The translations under genes were made by a program, and so were the position numbers. Source: Mastigias papua (Eukaryota; Cnidaria; Scyphozoa; Rhizostomeae; Mastigiidae). Taken from it: a stretch of 64,000 bases of DNA. Positions 1 through 53,200 of this stretch are shown here, in pieces. Each line of letters begins with the position of its first letter. Positions within the stretch are counted from its first letter, which is position 1. The notes under the pieces are model-generated. The model made no database searches and had not been told where the DNA came from. It worked only from the letters and a program-made list of their open reading frames with translations. The stretch is taken from positions 12,212,531 to 12,276,530 of the forward strand of contig OZ025272.1 of NCBI GenBank assembly GCA_964019165.1. The letters run 5' to 3'.

Positions 1-112
1 TAAGCCTTTTTCAGAATACTGATTCTCAGTAAGCCGAGTAGTCTTCTTACTGTTAGCGCAAGGAATATTGAAGTTAGAAGCATAACCAAAGTAGATGTCC
101 TTTCTGTGCTAG

Positions 113-38022
<37,910 letters not shown>

Positions 38023-40420
38023 ATATCTGCTGCTCTATCTTATAGTCTTAGTTAATGAGACTAATCGAATTTTCTATCTCGAGCCGTGTTTGTAATTAAA
38101 CGCTAGAATAGCGCTCGACAAGGAGTTTCACAACAAAAGAGTGCTTTGCAGACTACATTGTAGAATTCTCAAATGCATTACAAAATGCGACAGCTATTAC
38201 AAAGTCATAACATTGAAGATTTTTATCATTTTTCACTGACAGTGAAACAAGAGCATGTTATTTGGATAGATGTGGTGTTTTTGCACGAAGGTCAAGATAA
38301 TACTAGGGACATACGAGACATGCCAACTTGTTTCTTCTAATCGAAGGGGCCAAAAATTTTATGCATACTTATCAAATGAGCCAATATAGCCTCTCAACAG
38401 GAAAGCATGCATCAATTCCTTCGAGGATGTTCAGCTCTTCAGGTTAATATAGTTGCAAAGATATGTAGCTATATATTTGAAGAGCTTTCCATGGCACCAG
38501 TAGCTATATATTTACTAGGCATATACCTTTTCATATTCCCCTCAGTTTGAATTGAGTGACAATTACTTATTGCACATTTCATAAAGATGTTTTCGGCACC
38601 TGCTTTGTGCCAGAGAAATCAAGTTTATCTCACTGCATCATTTCTGAGCGCGTTATACTACAGAAACAATGTCAAGCACATCTTTTTTGCTAAAATGTTC
38701 TCGAATGCCCAGTTTTACGCCTATATTTGATCCTCCGCACATTAGCTTAGCACAAATGTTGAAGATTTTAGAAGACTGTCAAAGCCGGTCTTGCCCCATT
38801 TTTATGATGCAAAGTATCAGCTACATCACTAACGTACTTTATAAATTCTTTCAATAATAATGATAGTAATATTTTGCTAACAAGATAAGATGAAATAGCA
38901 TTTTAAAGTAAAGTTTCTTCATATGTTGTTAAGCCGATATATAGTAATGTAATTATAATGTAGAACAGTATCAACCCTCCTTAATAGTTTATAGTTTATG
39001 TCTTTTGACTAGATAAACTTTCATCCAGAAATAGATTTATGTTCTTTTTTCGTTATATTCAATCGCTGTTTGTAACGCTTTTCTTCATTCAATTGATGGA
39101 GATTCCTTTCTTTGACACTTTTAGATCATTACCTTAATGAAATCGCTATTTATTTTAAATCCTTGGTTTTATTCAGCAACTATGCCTTGGCTTGGATTCA
39201 ATAGAACAATTGCTATAAATAGATATCGGACAGAGGAAGCAACTCCTATAGATCTCTTCATTTGGCTTAAAAGAGTTTTCCTCAGATCACGGATGAAAAT
39301 TTGGCTTGTTAGTCTTTTAGCCCTATCATATAGGCAACTGTTTAGTTTGGAAATCAGTTATAATATGCAAGCTCACAAAAGGCAGCGCAGAAGATTATGA
39401 AACCAGAGGGGTTTCCACAAATTATTTCGATTGGTTTATAGTTTTCTTGTTTATCTCGTACACGAAGCAGTCTTTTAACTCTAAGCTTAAAGATTTACAA
39501 GAAGTGAACTCATTAAAATCACACTGCGTGTTGTAGACATGTTTTCTCTGATTTTATCAAATTTCCATGGCAATGATTGTTCTTATCTTGAAAATTTCAG
39601 ACTGCCTTATTCCCTTATTGAAATCGATTGATTGCAATCTATGCTCACATCTACCAACAGCTCTGTGTTTTGAAGCACTATCTCAACCAACTTTCTTCCT
39701 TATGTCTATGAGTTTGAGAGGTCTTGTGACATTTCTCAGCCTGTAAATGCATATTACTCTCTCAATGTATTGCCTGTCTGCCATTATTACATTTTTATCT
39801 TCCATTTGCTTCAACGAATGTTATTGTCTACTAGCCTTCTATATAGCTTTCCAGACGTGCTATTTACTATTGCAAGAAAACATCGTTGATTTATCTATTT
39901 CTTCTAGCCCACTGAATTCCTCCTCCTTGGTTTTCGTACAGTGTGTAGACTCTAATGAGGTTTTTTCTAAATAAATACAACTGCAGCTTACTTTACAAGG
40001 TGCTCCATCTCTGTATTCTGTATCATGGTCATTACACTGCATTTTAACAATCTCATTTATTCATGACTATTTGTAATGTTCAATGTCTCCATAGTTAGGC
40101 CAGCGAATCTCCCACACATTCACTTCTATCGATGCTCATTGTTGCTCTGTCGAACTTAGGATCTATAAAAGCCTGGCTTCCATATCGTCGCAAGTCTCGG
40201 GGACACATCCCAGTCATTGCATCGTCGATGCTACTGGGAACCTTGCGATGATATGCGAATGTTTTCTTGGGTTTGTCGCCGACGTCACAGTAGTGTTATG
40301 AAGGACGATATGGAAACCAGTTTTCGTCGTCAACTTAGACCAACATCCTTCAGTGTTCTAATTTTTATTCAATCACATGCATTCTAACATGTTGCCTGAT
40401 CTTGAAATTAGTACTAATGT
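38023..40420. other. ESRP 3' flank / intergenic
   Basis: Probably starts with the ESRP 3' UTR. An ATTAAA variant poly(A) signal lies at 38095-38100, and a canonical AATAAA only at 39970-39975. ORFs at 38669 and 39137 lack family resemblance. Nothing else was recognised. Confidence 0.5.
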
Positions 40421-40703
40421 AAATCCTCGATTAAGGCCCCTTAGAGCATATTTATTTTTGATACTTTTTAGGTGGGGCTTATTCAAGGGGGGCCTTTAAA
40501 ATTATTTGATACATTAGGCATACAAAGCTCATTGTCAAAGCTCCCTTTCTCCATAATACTAAACGAGCAGTATAGACTTACGGATTAGTCTTTATCAAAG
40601 CTTTCATCATCGTCTCCCGTGGGGGCTAGTTAACTATTCGACGTTCTAGTATCGGGACTTATTCGAAGGGGGGCTTATTCGACGGGGGCCACTTCGAGGA
40701 TTT
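40421..40703. mobile_element. MITE, copy 2 of the family at 11688
   Basis: Ends AAATCCTCGATTAAGGCCCC and the inverse of AAATCCTCGAAGTGGCCCC. The interior matches copy 1: GGGGCTTATTCAAGGGG, AAGCTCATTGTCAAAGCTCC and CTTTATCAAAG. About 283 bp, no ORF. Confidence 0.8.
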
Positions 40704-41069
40704 GCGATAACTCAGCCTTTTACCTCTACATCACCACAACCTTACATAGTGACGTACCGTAGTATAAATTAGGCAACTTACATTCATACTCAAGGACAAC
40801 AACACTACTATTTTGAGCACGAATTCTGCTAATATGCCATTTTTACTACATTTCACTTAATGACAGTACTTTTCAAGAAATAAGCATAACCAGCATTATA
40901 ACCTTACTCCATGACAGACGCCGTTTCACTTCACAACTACATAGCCACAAGCTCCCCGTTTCAACTGTCTCTGATCAAAGCCATTTTCCACACATTACCT
41001 TTAACTATTCAAATATCGTGAAGTTTCTACCGTGATGAACCCAGACAGGACAGTGGCCAACAAAAGTGC

Positions 41070-41170
41070 TGTATATATACATTTATCTGTGTGTATACAT
41101 ATCTATATACATATATATATCTATATACCAACATGATATATATCCATATATATATATATATATTCCTATA
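41070..41170. repeat. TA-rich microsatellite before the satellite array
   Basis: TATATACA and TATATA tracts, imperfect, ending about 90 bp before the first recognisable satellite-like sequence. Confidence 0.85.
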
Positions 41171-41259
41171 TCTGCAACCCAAAGAGCATAGCTATACTTA
41201 TCGGCCAACCAATGGCCCTTCTACATCAAACTTAAATACACCAGCAATCTCACTAACCT

Positions 41260-44200
41260 TCAATTTCAATCTACAATCAACATCACTCAATTTCAATGTC
41301 ACTCTACATTCACAATCAATCAAATTCAATTTTGGTCATTTTTCGGCAAACTACCAAGGCTATAGCCTTACTTTTTGGCCAAAAATCGCTCATTTTCATC
41401 ACTTTTCAATCTACAATCAAAATCAATCAATTTCAATTTTGGTCATTTTCCGGCAAAATACCAAGGCTATAGCCTTACTTTTTGGCCAAAAATCGCTCAT
41501 TTTCATCACTTTTCAATCTACAATCAAAATCAATCAATTTCAATTTTGGTCATTTGTCGGCAAAATACCAAGGCTATAGCCTTACTTTTTGGCCAAAACT
41601 CGCTCATTTTCATCACTTTTCAATCTACAATCAAAATCAATCAATTTCAATTTTGGTCATTTTTCGGCAAACTACCAAGGCTATAGCCTTACTATTTGGC
41701 CAAAAATCGCTCATTTTCATCTCTTTTCAATCTACAATCAAAATCAATCAATCTCAATTTTGGTCATTTTTCGGCAAAATACCAAGGCTATAGGCTTACT
41801 TTTTGGCCAAAAATCGCTCATTTTCATCACTTTTCAATCTACAATCAAAATCAATCAATTTCAATTTTGGTCATTTGTCGGCAAAATACCAAGGCTATAG
41901 CCTTACTTTTTGGCCAAAAATCGCTCATTTTCATCACTTTTCAATCTACAATCAAAATCAATCAATTTCAATTTTGGTCATTTTTCGGCAAAATACCAAG
42001 GCTATAGCCTTACTTTTTGGCCAAAACTCGCTCATTTTCATCACTTTTCAATCTACAATCAAAATCAATCAATTTCAATTTTGGTCATGTTTCGGCAAAA
42101 TACCAAGGCTATAGCCTTACTTTTTGGCCAAAAATCGCTCATTTTCATCACTTTTCAATCTACAATCAAAATCAATCAATTTCAATTTTGGTCATTTTTA
42201 GGCAAAATACCAAGGCTATAGCCTTACTTTTTGGCCAAAAATCGTTCATTTTCATCACTTTTCAATCTACAATCAAAATCAATCAATTTCAATTTTGGTC
42301 ATTTTTCGGCAAAATACCAAGACTATAGCCTTACTTTTTGGCCAAAAATCGCTCATTTTCATCACTTTTCAATCTACAATCAAACTCAATCAATTTCAAT
42401 TTTGGTCATTTTTCGGCAAAATACCAAGGCTATAGCCTTACTTTTTGGCCAAAAATCGCTCATTTTCATCACTTTTCAATCTACAATCAAACTCAATCAA
42501 TTTCAATTTTGGTCATTTTTCGGCAAAATACCAAGGCTATAGCCTTACTTTTTGGCCAAAAATCGCTCATTTTCATCACTTTTCAATCTACAATCAAAAT
42601 CAATCAATTTCAATTTTGGTCATTTGTCGGCAAAATACCAAGGCTATAGCCTTACTTTTTGGCCAAAAATCGCTCATTTTCATCACTTTTCAATCTACAA
42701 TCAAAATCAATCAATTTCAATTTTGGTCATTTGTCGGCAAAATACCAAGGCTATAGCCTTACTTTTTGGCCAAAAATCGCTCATTTTCATCACTTTTCAA
42801 TCTACAATCAAAATCAATCAATTTCAATTTTGGTCATTTTTCGGCAAAATACCAAGGCTATAGCCTTACTTTTTGGCCAAAAATCGCTCATTTTCATCAC
42901 TTTTCAATCTACAATCAAAATCAATCAATTTCAATTTTGGTCATTTTTCGGCAAAATACCAAGGCTATAGCCTTACTTTTTGGCCAAAAATCGCTCATTT
43001 TCATCACTTTTCAATCTACAATCAAAATCAATCAATTTCAATTTTGGTCATTTTTCGGCAAAATACCAAGGCTATAGCCTTACTTTTTGGCCAAAACTCG
43101 CTCATTTTCATCACTTTTCAATCTACAATCAAAATCAATCAATTTCAAGTTTGGTCATTTGTCGGCAAAATACCAAGGCTATAGCCTTACTTTTTGGCCA
43201 AAAATCGCTCATTTTCATCACTTTTCAATCTACAATCAAAATCAATCAATTTCAATTTTGGTCATTTGTCGGCAAAATACCAAGGCTATAGCCTTACTTT
43301 TTGGCCAAAAATCGCTCATTTTCATCACTTTTCAATCTACAATCAAAATCAATCAATTTCAATTTTGGTCATTTTTCGGCACAATACCAAGGCTATAGCC
43401 TTACTTTTTGGCCAAACATCGCTCATTTTCATCACTTTTCAATCTACAATCAAAATCAATCAATTTCAATTTTGGTCATTTTTCGGCAAAATACCAAGGC
43501 TATAGCCTTACTTTTTGGCCAAAAATCGCTCATTTTCATCACTTTTCAATCTACAATCAAAATCAATCAATTTCAATTATGGTCATTTGTCGGCAAAATA
43601 CCAAGGCTATAGCCTTACTTTTTGGCCAAAATTCGCTCATTTTCATCACTTTTCAATCTACAATTAAAATCAATCAATTTCAATTTTGGTCATTTTTCGG
43701 CAAAATACCAAGGCTATAGCCTTACTTTTTGGCCAAAAATCGCTCATTTTCATCACTTTTCAATCTACAATCAAAATCAATCAATTTCAATTTTGGTCAT
43801 TTTTCGGCAAAATACCAAGGCTATAGCCTTACTTTTTGGCCAAAAATCGCTCATTTTCATCACTTTTCAATCTACAATCAAAATCAATCAATTTCAATTA
43901 TGGTCATTTTTCGGCAAAATACCAAGGCTATAGCCTTACTTTTTGGCCAAAAATCGCTCATTTTCAACACTTTTCAATCTACAATTAAAATCAATCAATT
44001 TCAATTTTGGTCATTTTTCGGCAAAATACCAAGGCTATAGCCTTACTTTTTGGCCAAAAATCGCTCATTTTCATCACTTTTCAATCTACAATCAAAATCA
44101 ATCAATTTCAATTTTGGTCATTTTTAGGCAAAATACCAAGGCTATAGCCTTACTTTTTGGCCAAAAATCGCTCATTTTCATCACTTTTCAATCTACAATC

Positions 44201-47200
44201 AAAATCAATCAATTTCAATTTTGGTCATGTTTCGGCAAAATACCAAGACTATAGCCTTACTTTTTGGCCAAAAATCGCTCATTTTCATCACTTTTCAATC
44301 TACAATCAAACTCAATCAATTTCAATTTTGGTCATTTTTCGGCAAAATACCAAGGCTATAGCCTTACTTTTTGGCCAAAAATCGCTCATTTTCATCACTT
44401 TTCAATCTACAATCAAACTCAATCAATTTCAATTTTGGTCATTTTTCGGCAAAATACCAAGGCTATAGCCTTACTTTTTGGCCAAAAATCGCTCATTTTC
44501 ATCACTTTTCAATCTACAATCAAAATCAATCAATTTCAATTTTGGTCATTTTTCGGGAAACTACCAAGGCTATAGCCTTACTTTTTGGCCAAAAATCGCT
44601 CATTTTCATCACTTTTCAATCTACAGTCAAAATCAATCAATTTCAATTGTGGTCATTTGTCGGCAAAATACCAAGGCTATAGCCTTACTTTTTGGCCAAA
44701 TATCGCTCATTTTCATCACTTTTCAATCTACAATCAAAATCAATCAATTTCAATTTTGGTCATTTTTCGGCAAAATACCAAGGCTATAGCCTTACTTTTT
44801 GGCCAAAAATCGCTCATTTTCATCACTTTTCAATCTACAATCAAAATCAATCAATTTCAATTTTGGTCATTTTTCGGCAAAATACCAAGGCTATGGCCTT
44901 ACTTTTCGGCCAAAAATCGCTCATTTTCATCACTTTTCAATCTACAATCAAAATCAATCAATTTCAATTTTGGTCATTTTTCGGCAAAACACCAAGGCTA
45001 TAGCCTTACTTTTTGGCCAAAAATCGCTCATTTTCATCACTTTTCATTCTACAATCAAAATCAATCAATTTCAATTGTGGTCATCTGTCGGCAAAATACC
45101 AAGGCTATAGCCTTACATTTTGGCCAAAAATCGCTCATTTTCATCACTTTTCAATCTACAATCAAAATCAATCAATTTCAATTTTGGTCATTTGTCGGCA
45201 AAATACCAAGGCTATAGCCTTACTTTTTGGCCAAAAATCGCTCATTTTCATCACTTTTCAATCTACAATCAAAATCACTCAATTTCAAGTTTGGTCATTT
45301 TTCGGTAAAATACCAAGGCTATAGCCTTACTTTTTGGCCAAAAATCGCTCATTTTCAACACTTTTCAATCTACAATCAAAATCAATCAATTTCAATTTTG
45401 GTCATTTGTCGGCAAAATGCCAGGGCTATAGCCTTACTTTTTGGCCAAAAATCGCTCATTTTCATCACTTTTCAATCTACAATCAAAATCAATCAATTTC
45501 AATTTTGGTCATTTGTCGGCAAAATACCAAGGCTATAGCCTTACTTTTTGGCCAAAAATCGCTCATTTTCATCACTTTTCAATCTACAATCAAAATCAAT
45601 CAATTTCAATTTTGGTCATTTGTCGGCAAAATACCAATGGTATAGCCTTACTTTTTGGCCAAAAATCGCTCATTTTCATCACTTTTCAATCTACAATCAA
45701 ACTCAATCAATTTCAATTTTGGTCATTTGTCGGCAAAATACCAAGGCTATAGCCTTACTTTTTGGCCAAAACTCGCTCATTTTCATCACTTTTCAATCTA
45801 CAATCAAAATCAATCAATTTCAATTTTGGTCATTTGTCGGCAAAATACCAAGGCTATAGCCTTACCTTTTGGCCAAAAATCGCTCATTTTCATCACTTTT
45901 CAATCTACAATCAAAATCAATCAATTTCAATGTTGGTCATTTTTCGGCAAAATACCAAGGCTATAGCCTTACTTTTTGGCCAAAAATCGCTCATTTTCAT
46001 CACTTTTCAATCTACAATCAAAATCAATCAATTTCAATTTTGGTCATTTTTCGGGAAACTACCACGGCTATAGCCTTACTTTTTGGCCAAAAATCGCTCA
46101 TTTTCATCACTTTTCAATCTACAGTCAAAATCAATCAATTTCAATTGTGGTCATTTGTCGGCAAAATACCAAGGCTATAGCCTTACTTTTTGGCCAAAAA
46201 TCGCTCATTTTCATCACTTTTCAATCTACAATCAAAATCAATCAATTTCAATTTTGGTCATTTTTCGGCAAAATACCAAGACTATAGCCTTACTTTTTGG
46301 CCAAAACTCGCTCATTTTCATCACTTTTCAATCTACAATCAAAATCAATCAATTTCAATTTTGGTCATTTTTCGGCAAAATACCAAGGCTATAGCCTTAC
46401 GTTTTGGCCAAAAATCGCTCATTTTCATCACTTTTCAATCTACAATCAAAATCAATCAATTTCAATTATGGTCATTTTTCGGCAAAATACCAAGGCTATA
46501 GCCTTACTTTTTGGCCAAAAATCGCTCATTTTCATCACTTTTCAATCTACAATCAAAATCAATCAATTTCAATTTTGGTCATTTTTCGGCAAAATACCAA
46601 GGCTATAGCCTTACTTTTTCGCCAAAAATCGCTCATTTTCATCACTTTTCACTCTACAATCAAACTCAATCAATTTCAATTTTGGTCATTTGTCGGCAAA
46701 ATACCAAGGCTATAGCCTTACTTTTTGGCCAAAACTCGCTCATTTTCATCACTTTTAAATCTACACTCAAACTCAATCAATTTCAATTTTCGTCATTTTT
46801 CGGCAAAATACCAAAGCTATAGCCTAACTTTTAGGCCAAAACTCGCTCATTTTCATCACTTTTCAATCTACAATCAAAATCAATCAATTTCAATTTTGGT
46901 CATTTTTCGGCAAACTACCAAGGGTATAGCCTTACTATTTGGCCAGAAATCGCTCATTTTCATCACTTTTCAATCTACAATCAAAATCAATCAATCTCAA
47001 TTCTGGTCATTTTTCGGCAAAATACAAAGGCTATAGGCTTACTTTTTGGCCAAAAATCGCTCATTTTCATCACTTTTCAATCTACAATAAAACTCAATCA
47101 ATTTCAATTTTGGTCATTTGTCGGCAAAATACAAAGGCTATAGGCTTACTTTTTGGCCAAAAATCGCTCATTTTCATCACTTTTCAATCTACAATCAAAA

Positions 47201-50200
47201 TCAATCAATTTCAATTTTGGTCATTTTTCGGCAAAATACCAAGGCTATAGCCTTACTTTTTGGCCAAAAATCGCTCATTTTCATCACTTTTCAATCTACA
47301 ATCAAACTCAATCAATTTCAATTTTGGTCATTTTTCGGCAAAATACCAAGGCTATAGCCTTACTATTTGGCCAGAAACCGCTCATTTTCATCTGTTTTCA
47401 ATCTACAATCAAAATCAATCAATTTCAATTTTGGTCATTTGTCGCCAAATACCAAGGCTATAGCCTTACTTTTTGGCCATAAATCGCTCATTTTCATCAC
47501 TTTTCAATCTACAATCAAAATCAATCAATTTCAATTTTGGTCATTTGTCGGCAAACTACCAAGGGTATAGCCTTACTATTTGGCCAGAAATCGCTCATTT
47601 TCATCACTTTTCAATCTACAATCAAAATCAATCAATCTCAATTCTGGTCATTTTTCGGCAAAATACAAAGGCTATAGCCTTACTTTTTGGCCAACAATCG
47701 CTCATTTTCATCACTTTTCAATCTACAATAAAACTCAATCAATTTCAATTTTGGTCATTTGTCGGCAACATACCAAGGCTATAGCCTTACTTTTTGGCCA
47801 AAAATCGCTCATTTTCATCACTTTTCAATCTACAATAAAACTCAATCAATTTCAATTTTGGTCATTTGTCGGCAAAATACCAAGGCTATAGCCTTACTTT
47901 TTGGCCATAAATCGCTCATTTTCATCACTTTTCAATCTACAATCAAAATCAATCAATTTCAATTTTGGTCATTTGTCGGCAAAATACCAAGGCTATAGCC
48001 TTACTTTTTGGCCAAAAATCGCTCATTTTCATCACTTTTCAATCTACAATCGAAATCAATCAATTTCAATGTTGGTCATTTGTCGACAAAATACCAAGGC
48101 TATAGCCTTACTTTTTGGCCAAAAATCGCTCATTTTCATCACTTTTCAATCTACAATCAAAATCAATCAATTTCAATTTTGGTCATTTGTCGACAAAATA
48201 CCAAGGCTATAGCCTTACTTTTTGGCCAAAATTCGCTCATTTTCATCACTTTTCAATCTACAATCAAAATCAATCAACTTCAATTTTGGTCATTTGTCGA
48301 CAAAATACCAAGGCTATAGCCTTACTTTTTGGCCAAAAATCGCTCATTTTCATCACTTTTCAATCTACAATAAAACTCAATCAATTTCAATTTTGGTCAT
48401 TTGTCGCCAAATACCAAGGCTATAGCCTTACTTTCTGGCCAAAAATCGCTCATTTTCATCACTTTTCAATCAACAATCAAAATCAATCAATTTCAATTTT
48501 GGTCATTTGTCGGCAAACTACCAAGGCTATAGCCTTACCTTTTGGCCAAAACCCGCTCATTTTCATCACTTTTCAATCTACAATCAAAATCAATCAATTT
48601 CAATTTTGGTCATTTTTCGGCAAAATATCAAGGCTATAGCCTTACTTTTTGGCCAAAAATCGCTCATGTTCATCACTTGTCAATCTACAATCAAAATCAA
48701 TCAATTCCAAATTTGATCATTTTTCGGCAAAATACCAAGGCTATAGCCTTACTTTTTGGCCAAAAATCGCTCATTTTCATCACTTTTCAATCTACAATCA
48801 AAATCAATCAATTTCAATTTTGGTCATTTTTCGGCAAAATACCAAGGCTATAGCCTTACTTTTTGGCCAAAACTCGCTCATTTTCATCACTTTTCAATCT
48901 ACAATCAAAATCAATCAATTTCAAGTTTGGTCATTTCTCGGCAAAATACCAAGGCTATAGCCTTACCTTTTGGCCAAAACTCGTTCATTTTCATCACTTT
49001 TCAATCTACAATCAAAATCAATCAATTTCAATTTTGGTCATTTTTCGGCAAAATACCAAGGCTATAGCCTTACTTTTTGGCTAAAAATCGCTCATTTTCA
49101 TCACTTTTCAATCTACAATCAAACTCAATCAATTTCAATTTTGGTCATTTGTCGGCAAAATACCAAGGCTATAGCCTTACTTTTTGGCCATAAATCGCTC
49201 ATTTTCATCACTTTTCAATCTACAATCAAAATCAATCAATTTCAATTTTGGTCATTTGTCGGCAAAATACCAAGGCTATAGCCTTACTTTTTGGCCAAAA
49301 ATCGCTCATTTTCATCACTTTTCAATCTACAATCGAAATCAATCAATTTCAATGTTGGTCATTTGTCGACAAAATACCAAGGCTATAGCCTTACTTTTTG
49401 GCCAAAAATCGCTCATTTTCATCACTTTTCAATCTACAATCAAAATCAATCAATTTCAATTTTGGTCATTTGTCGACAAAATACCAAGGCTATAGCCTTA
49501 CTTTTTGGCCAAAATTCGCTCATTTTCATCACTTTTCAATCTACAATCAAAATCAATCAACTTCAATTTTGGTCATTTGTCGACAAAATACCAAGGCTAT
49601 AGCCTTACTTTTTGGCCAAAAATCGCTCATTTTCATCACTTTTCAATCTACAATAAAACTCAATCAATTTCAATTTTGGTCATTTGTCGCCAAATACCAA
49701 GGCTATAGCCTTACTTTCTGGCCAAAAATCGCTCATTTTCATCACTTTTCAATCAACAATCAAAATCAATCAATTTCAATTTTGGTCATTTGTCGGCAAA
49801 CTACCAAGGCTATAGCCTTACCTTTTGGCCAAAACCCGCTCATTTTCATCACTTTTCAATCTACAATCAAAATCAATCAATTTCAATTTTGGTCATTTTT
49901 CGGCAAAATATCAAGGCTATAGCCTAACTTTTTGGCCAAAAATCGCTCATGTTCATCACTTGTCAATCTACAATCAAAATCAATCAATTTCAATTTTGGT
50001 CATTTTTCGGCAAAATACCAAGGCTATAGCCTTACTTTTTGGCCAAAAATCGCTCATTTTCATCACTTTTCAATCTACAATCAAAATCAATCAATTCCAA
50101 ATTTGATCATTTTTCGGCAAAATACCAAGGCTATAGCCTTACTTTTTGGCCAAAAATCGCTCATTTTCATCACTTTTCAATCTACAATCAAAATCAATCA

Positions 50201-53200
50201 ATTTCAATTTTGGTCATTTTTCGGCAAAATACCAAGGCTATAGCCTTACTTTTTGGCCAAAACTCGCTCATTTTCATCACTTTTCAATCTACAATCAAAA
50301 TCAATCAATTTCAAGTTTGGTCATTTCTCGGCAAAATACCAAGGCTATAGCCTTACCTTTTGGCCAAAACTCGTTCATTTTCATCACTTTTCAATCTACA
50401 ATCAAAATCAATCAATTTCAATTTTGGTCATTTGTCGGCAAAATACCAAGGCTATAGCCTTACTTTTTGGCCAAAAATCGCCCATTTTCATCACTTTTCA
50501 ATCTACAATCAAAATCAATCAATTTCAATTTTGGTCATTTTTCGGCAAAATACCAAGGCTATAGCCTTACTTTTTGGCCATAAATCGCTCATTTTCATCA
50601 CTTTTCAGTCTACAATCAAAATCAATCAATTTCAATTTTGGTCATTTGTCGGCAAAATACCAAGGCTATAGCCTTACTTTTTGGCCAAAAATCGCTCATT
50701 TTCATCACTTTTCAATCTACAATCAAAATCAATCAATTTCAATTTTGGTCATTTTTCGGCAAAATACCAAGGCTATAGCCTTACTTTTTGGCCAAAAATC
50801 GCTCATGTTCATCACTTTTCAATCTACAATCAAAATCAATCAATTTCAATTTTGGTCATTTGTCGGCAAAATACCAAGGCTATAGCCTTACTTTTTGGCC
50901 AAAAATCGCTCATTTTCATCACTTTTCAATCTACAATCGAAATCAATCAATTTCAATGTTGGTCATTTGTCAACAAAATACCAAGGCTATAGCCTTACTT
51001 TTTGGCCAAAAATCGTTCATTTTCATCACTTTTCAATCTACAATCAAAATCAATCAATTTCAATTTTGGTCATTTGTCGACAAAATACCAAGGCTATAGC
51101 CTTACTTTTTGGCCAAAATTCGCTCATTTTCATCACTTTTCAATCTACAATCAAAATCAATCAACTTCAATTTTGGTCATTTGTCGACAAAATACCAAGG
51201 CTATAGCCTTACTTTTTGGCCAAAAATCGCTCATTTTCATCACTTTTCAATCTACAATAAAACTCAATCAATTTCAATTTTGGTCATTTGTCGCCAAATA
51301 CCAAGGCTATAGCCTTACTTTCTGGCCAAAAATCGCTCATTTTCATCACTTTTCAATCATCAATCAAAATCAATCAATTTCAATTTTGGTCATTTGTCGG
51401 CAAACTACCAAGGCTATAGCCTTACCTTTTGGCCAAAACCCGCTCATTTTCATCACTTTTCAATCTACAATCAAAATCAATCAATTTCAATTTTGGTCAT
51501 TTGTCGGCAAAATATCAAGGCTATAGCCTTACTTTTTGGCCAAAAATCGCTCATTTTCATCACTTTTCAATCTACAATCAAAATCAATCAATTTCAATTT
51601 TGGTCATTTTTCGGCAAAATACCAAGGCTATAGCCTTACTTTTTGGCCATAAATCGCTCATTTTCATCACTTTTCAATCTACAATCAAAATCAATCAATT
51701 CCAAATTTGATCATTTTTCGGCAAAATACCAAGGCTATAGCCTTACTTTTTGGCCAAAACTCGCTCATTTTCATCACTTTTCAATCTACAATCAAAATCA
51801 ATCAATTTCAAGTTTGGTCATTTCTCGGCAAAATACCAAGGCTATAGCCTTACCTTTTGGCCAAAACTCGTTCATTTTCATCACTTTTCAATCTACAATC
51901 AAAATCAATCAATTTCAATTTTGGTCATTTGTCGGCAAAATACCAAGGCTATAGCCTTACTTTTTGGCCAAAAATCGCCCATTTTCATCACTTTTCAATC
52001 TACAATCAAAATCAATCAATTTCAATTTTGGTCATTTTTCGGCAAAATACCAAGGCTATAGCCTTACTTTTTGGCCATAAATCGCTCATTTTCATCACTT
52101 TTCAGTCTACAATCAAAATCAATCAATTTCAATTTTGGTCATTTGTCGGCAAAATACCAAGGCTATAGCCTTACTTTTTGGCCAAAAATCGCTCATTTTC
52201 ATCACTTTTCAATCTACAATCAAAATCAATCAATTTCAATTTTGGTCATTTTTCGGCAAAATACCAAGGCTATAGCCTTACTTTTTGGCCAAAAATCGCT
52301 CATGTTCATCACTTTTCAATCTACAATCAAAATCAATCAATTTCAATTTTGGTCATTTTTCGGCAAAATACCAAGGCTATAGCCTTACTTTTTGGCTAAA
52401 AATCGCTCATTTTCATCACTTTTCAATCTACAATCAAACTCAATCAATTTCAATTTTGGTCATTTGTCGGCAAAATACCAAGGCTATAGCCTTACTTTTT
52501 GGCCATAAATCGCTCATTTTCATCACTTTTCAATCTACAATCAAAATCAATCAATTTCAATTTTGGTCATTTGTCGGCAAAATACCAAGGCTATAGCCTT
52601 ACTTTTTGGCCAAAAATCGCTCATGTTCATCACTTTTCAATCTACAATCGAAATCAATCAATTTCAAGTTTGGTCATTTCTCGGCAAAATACCAAGGCTA
52701 TAGCCTTACCTTTTGGCCAAAACTCGTTCATTTTCATCACTTTTCAATCTACAATCAAAATCAATCAATTTCAATTTTGGTCATTTGTCGGCAAAATACC
52801 AAGGCTATAGCCTTACTTTTTGGCCAAAAATCGCCCATTTTCATTACTTTTCAATCTACAATCAAAATCAATCAATTTCAATTTTGGTCATTTTTCGGCA
52901 AAATACCAAGGCTATAGCCTTACTTTTTGGCCATAAATCGCTCATTTTCATCACTTTTCAGTCTACAATCAAAATCAATCAATTTCAATTTTGGTCATTT
53001 GTCGGCAAAATACCAAGGCTATAGCCTTACTTTTTGGCCAAAAATCGCTCATTTTCATCACTTTTCAATCTACAATCAAAATCAATCAATTTCAATTTTG
53101 GTCATTTTTCGGCAAAATACCAAGGCTATAGCCTTACTTTTTGGCCAAAAATCGCTCATGTTCATCACTTTTCAATCTACAATCAAAATCAATCAATTTC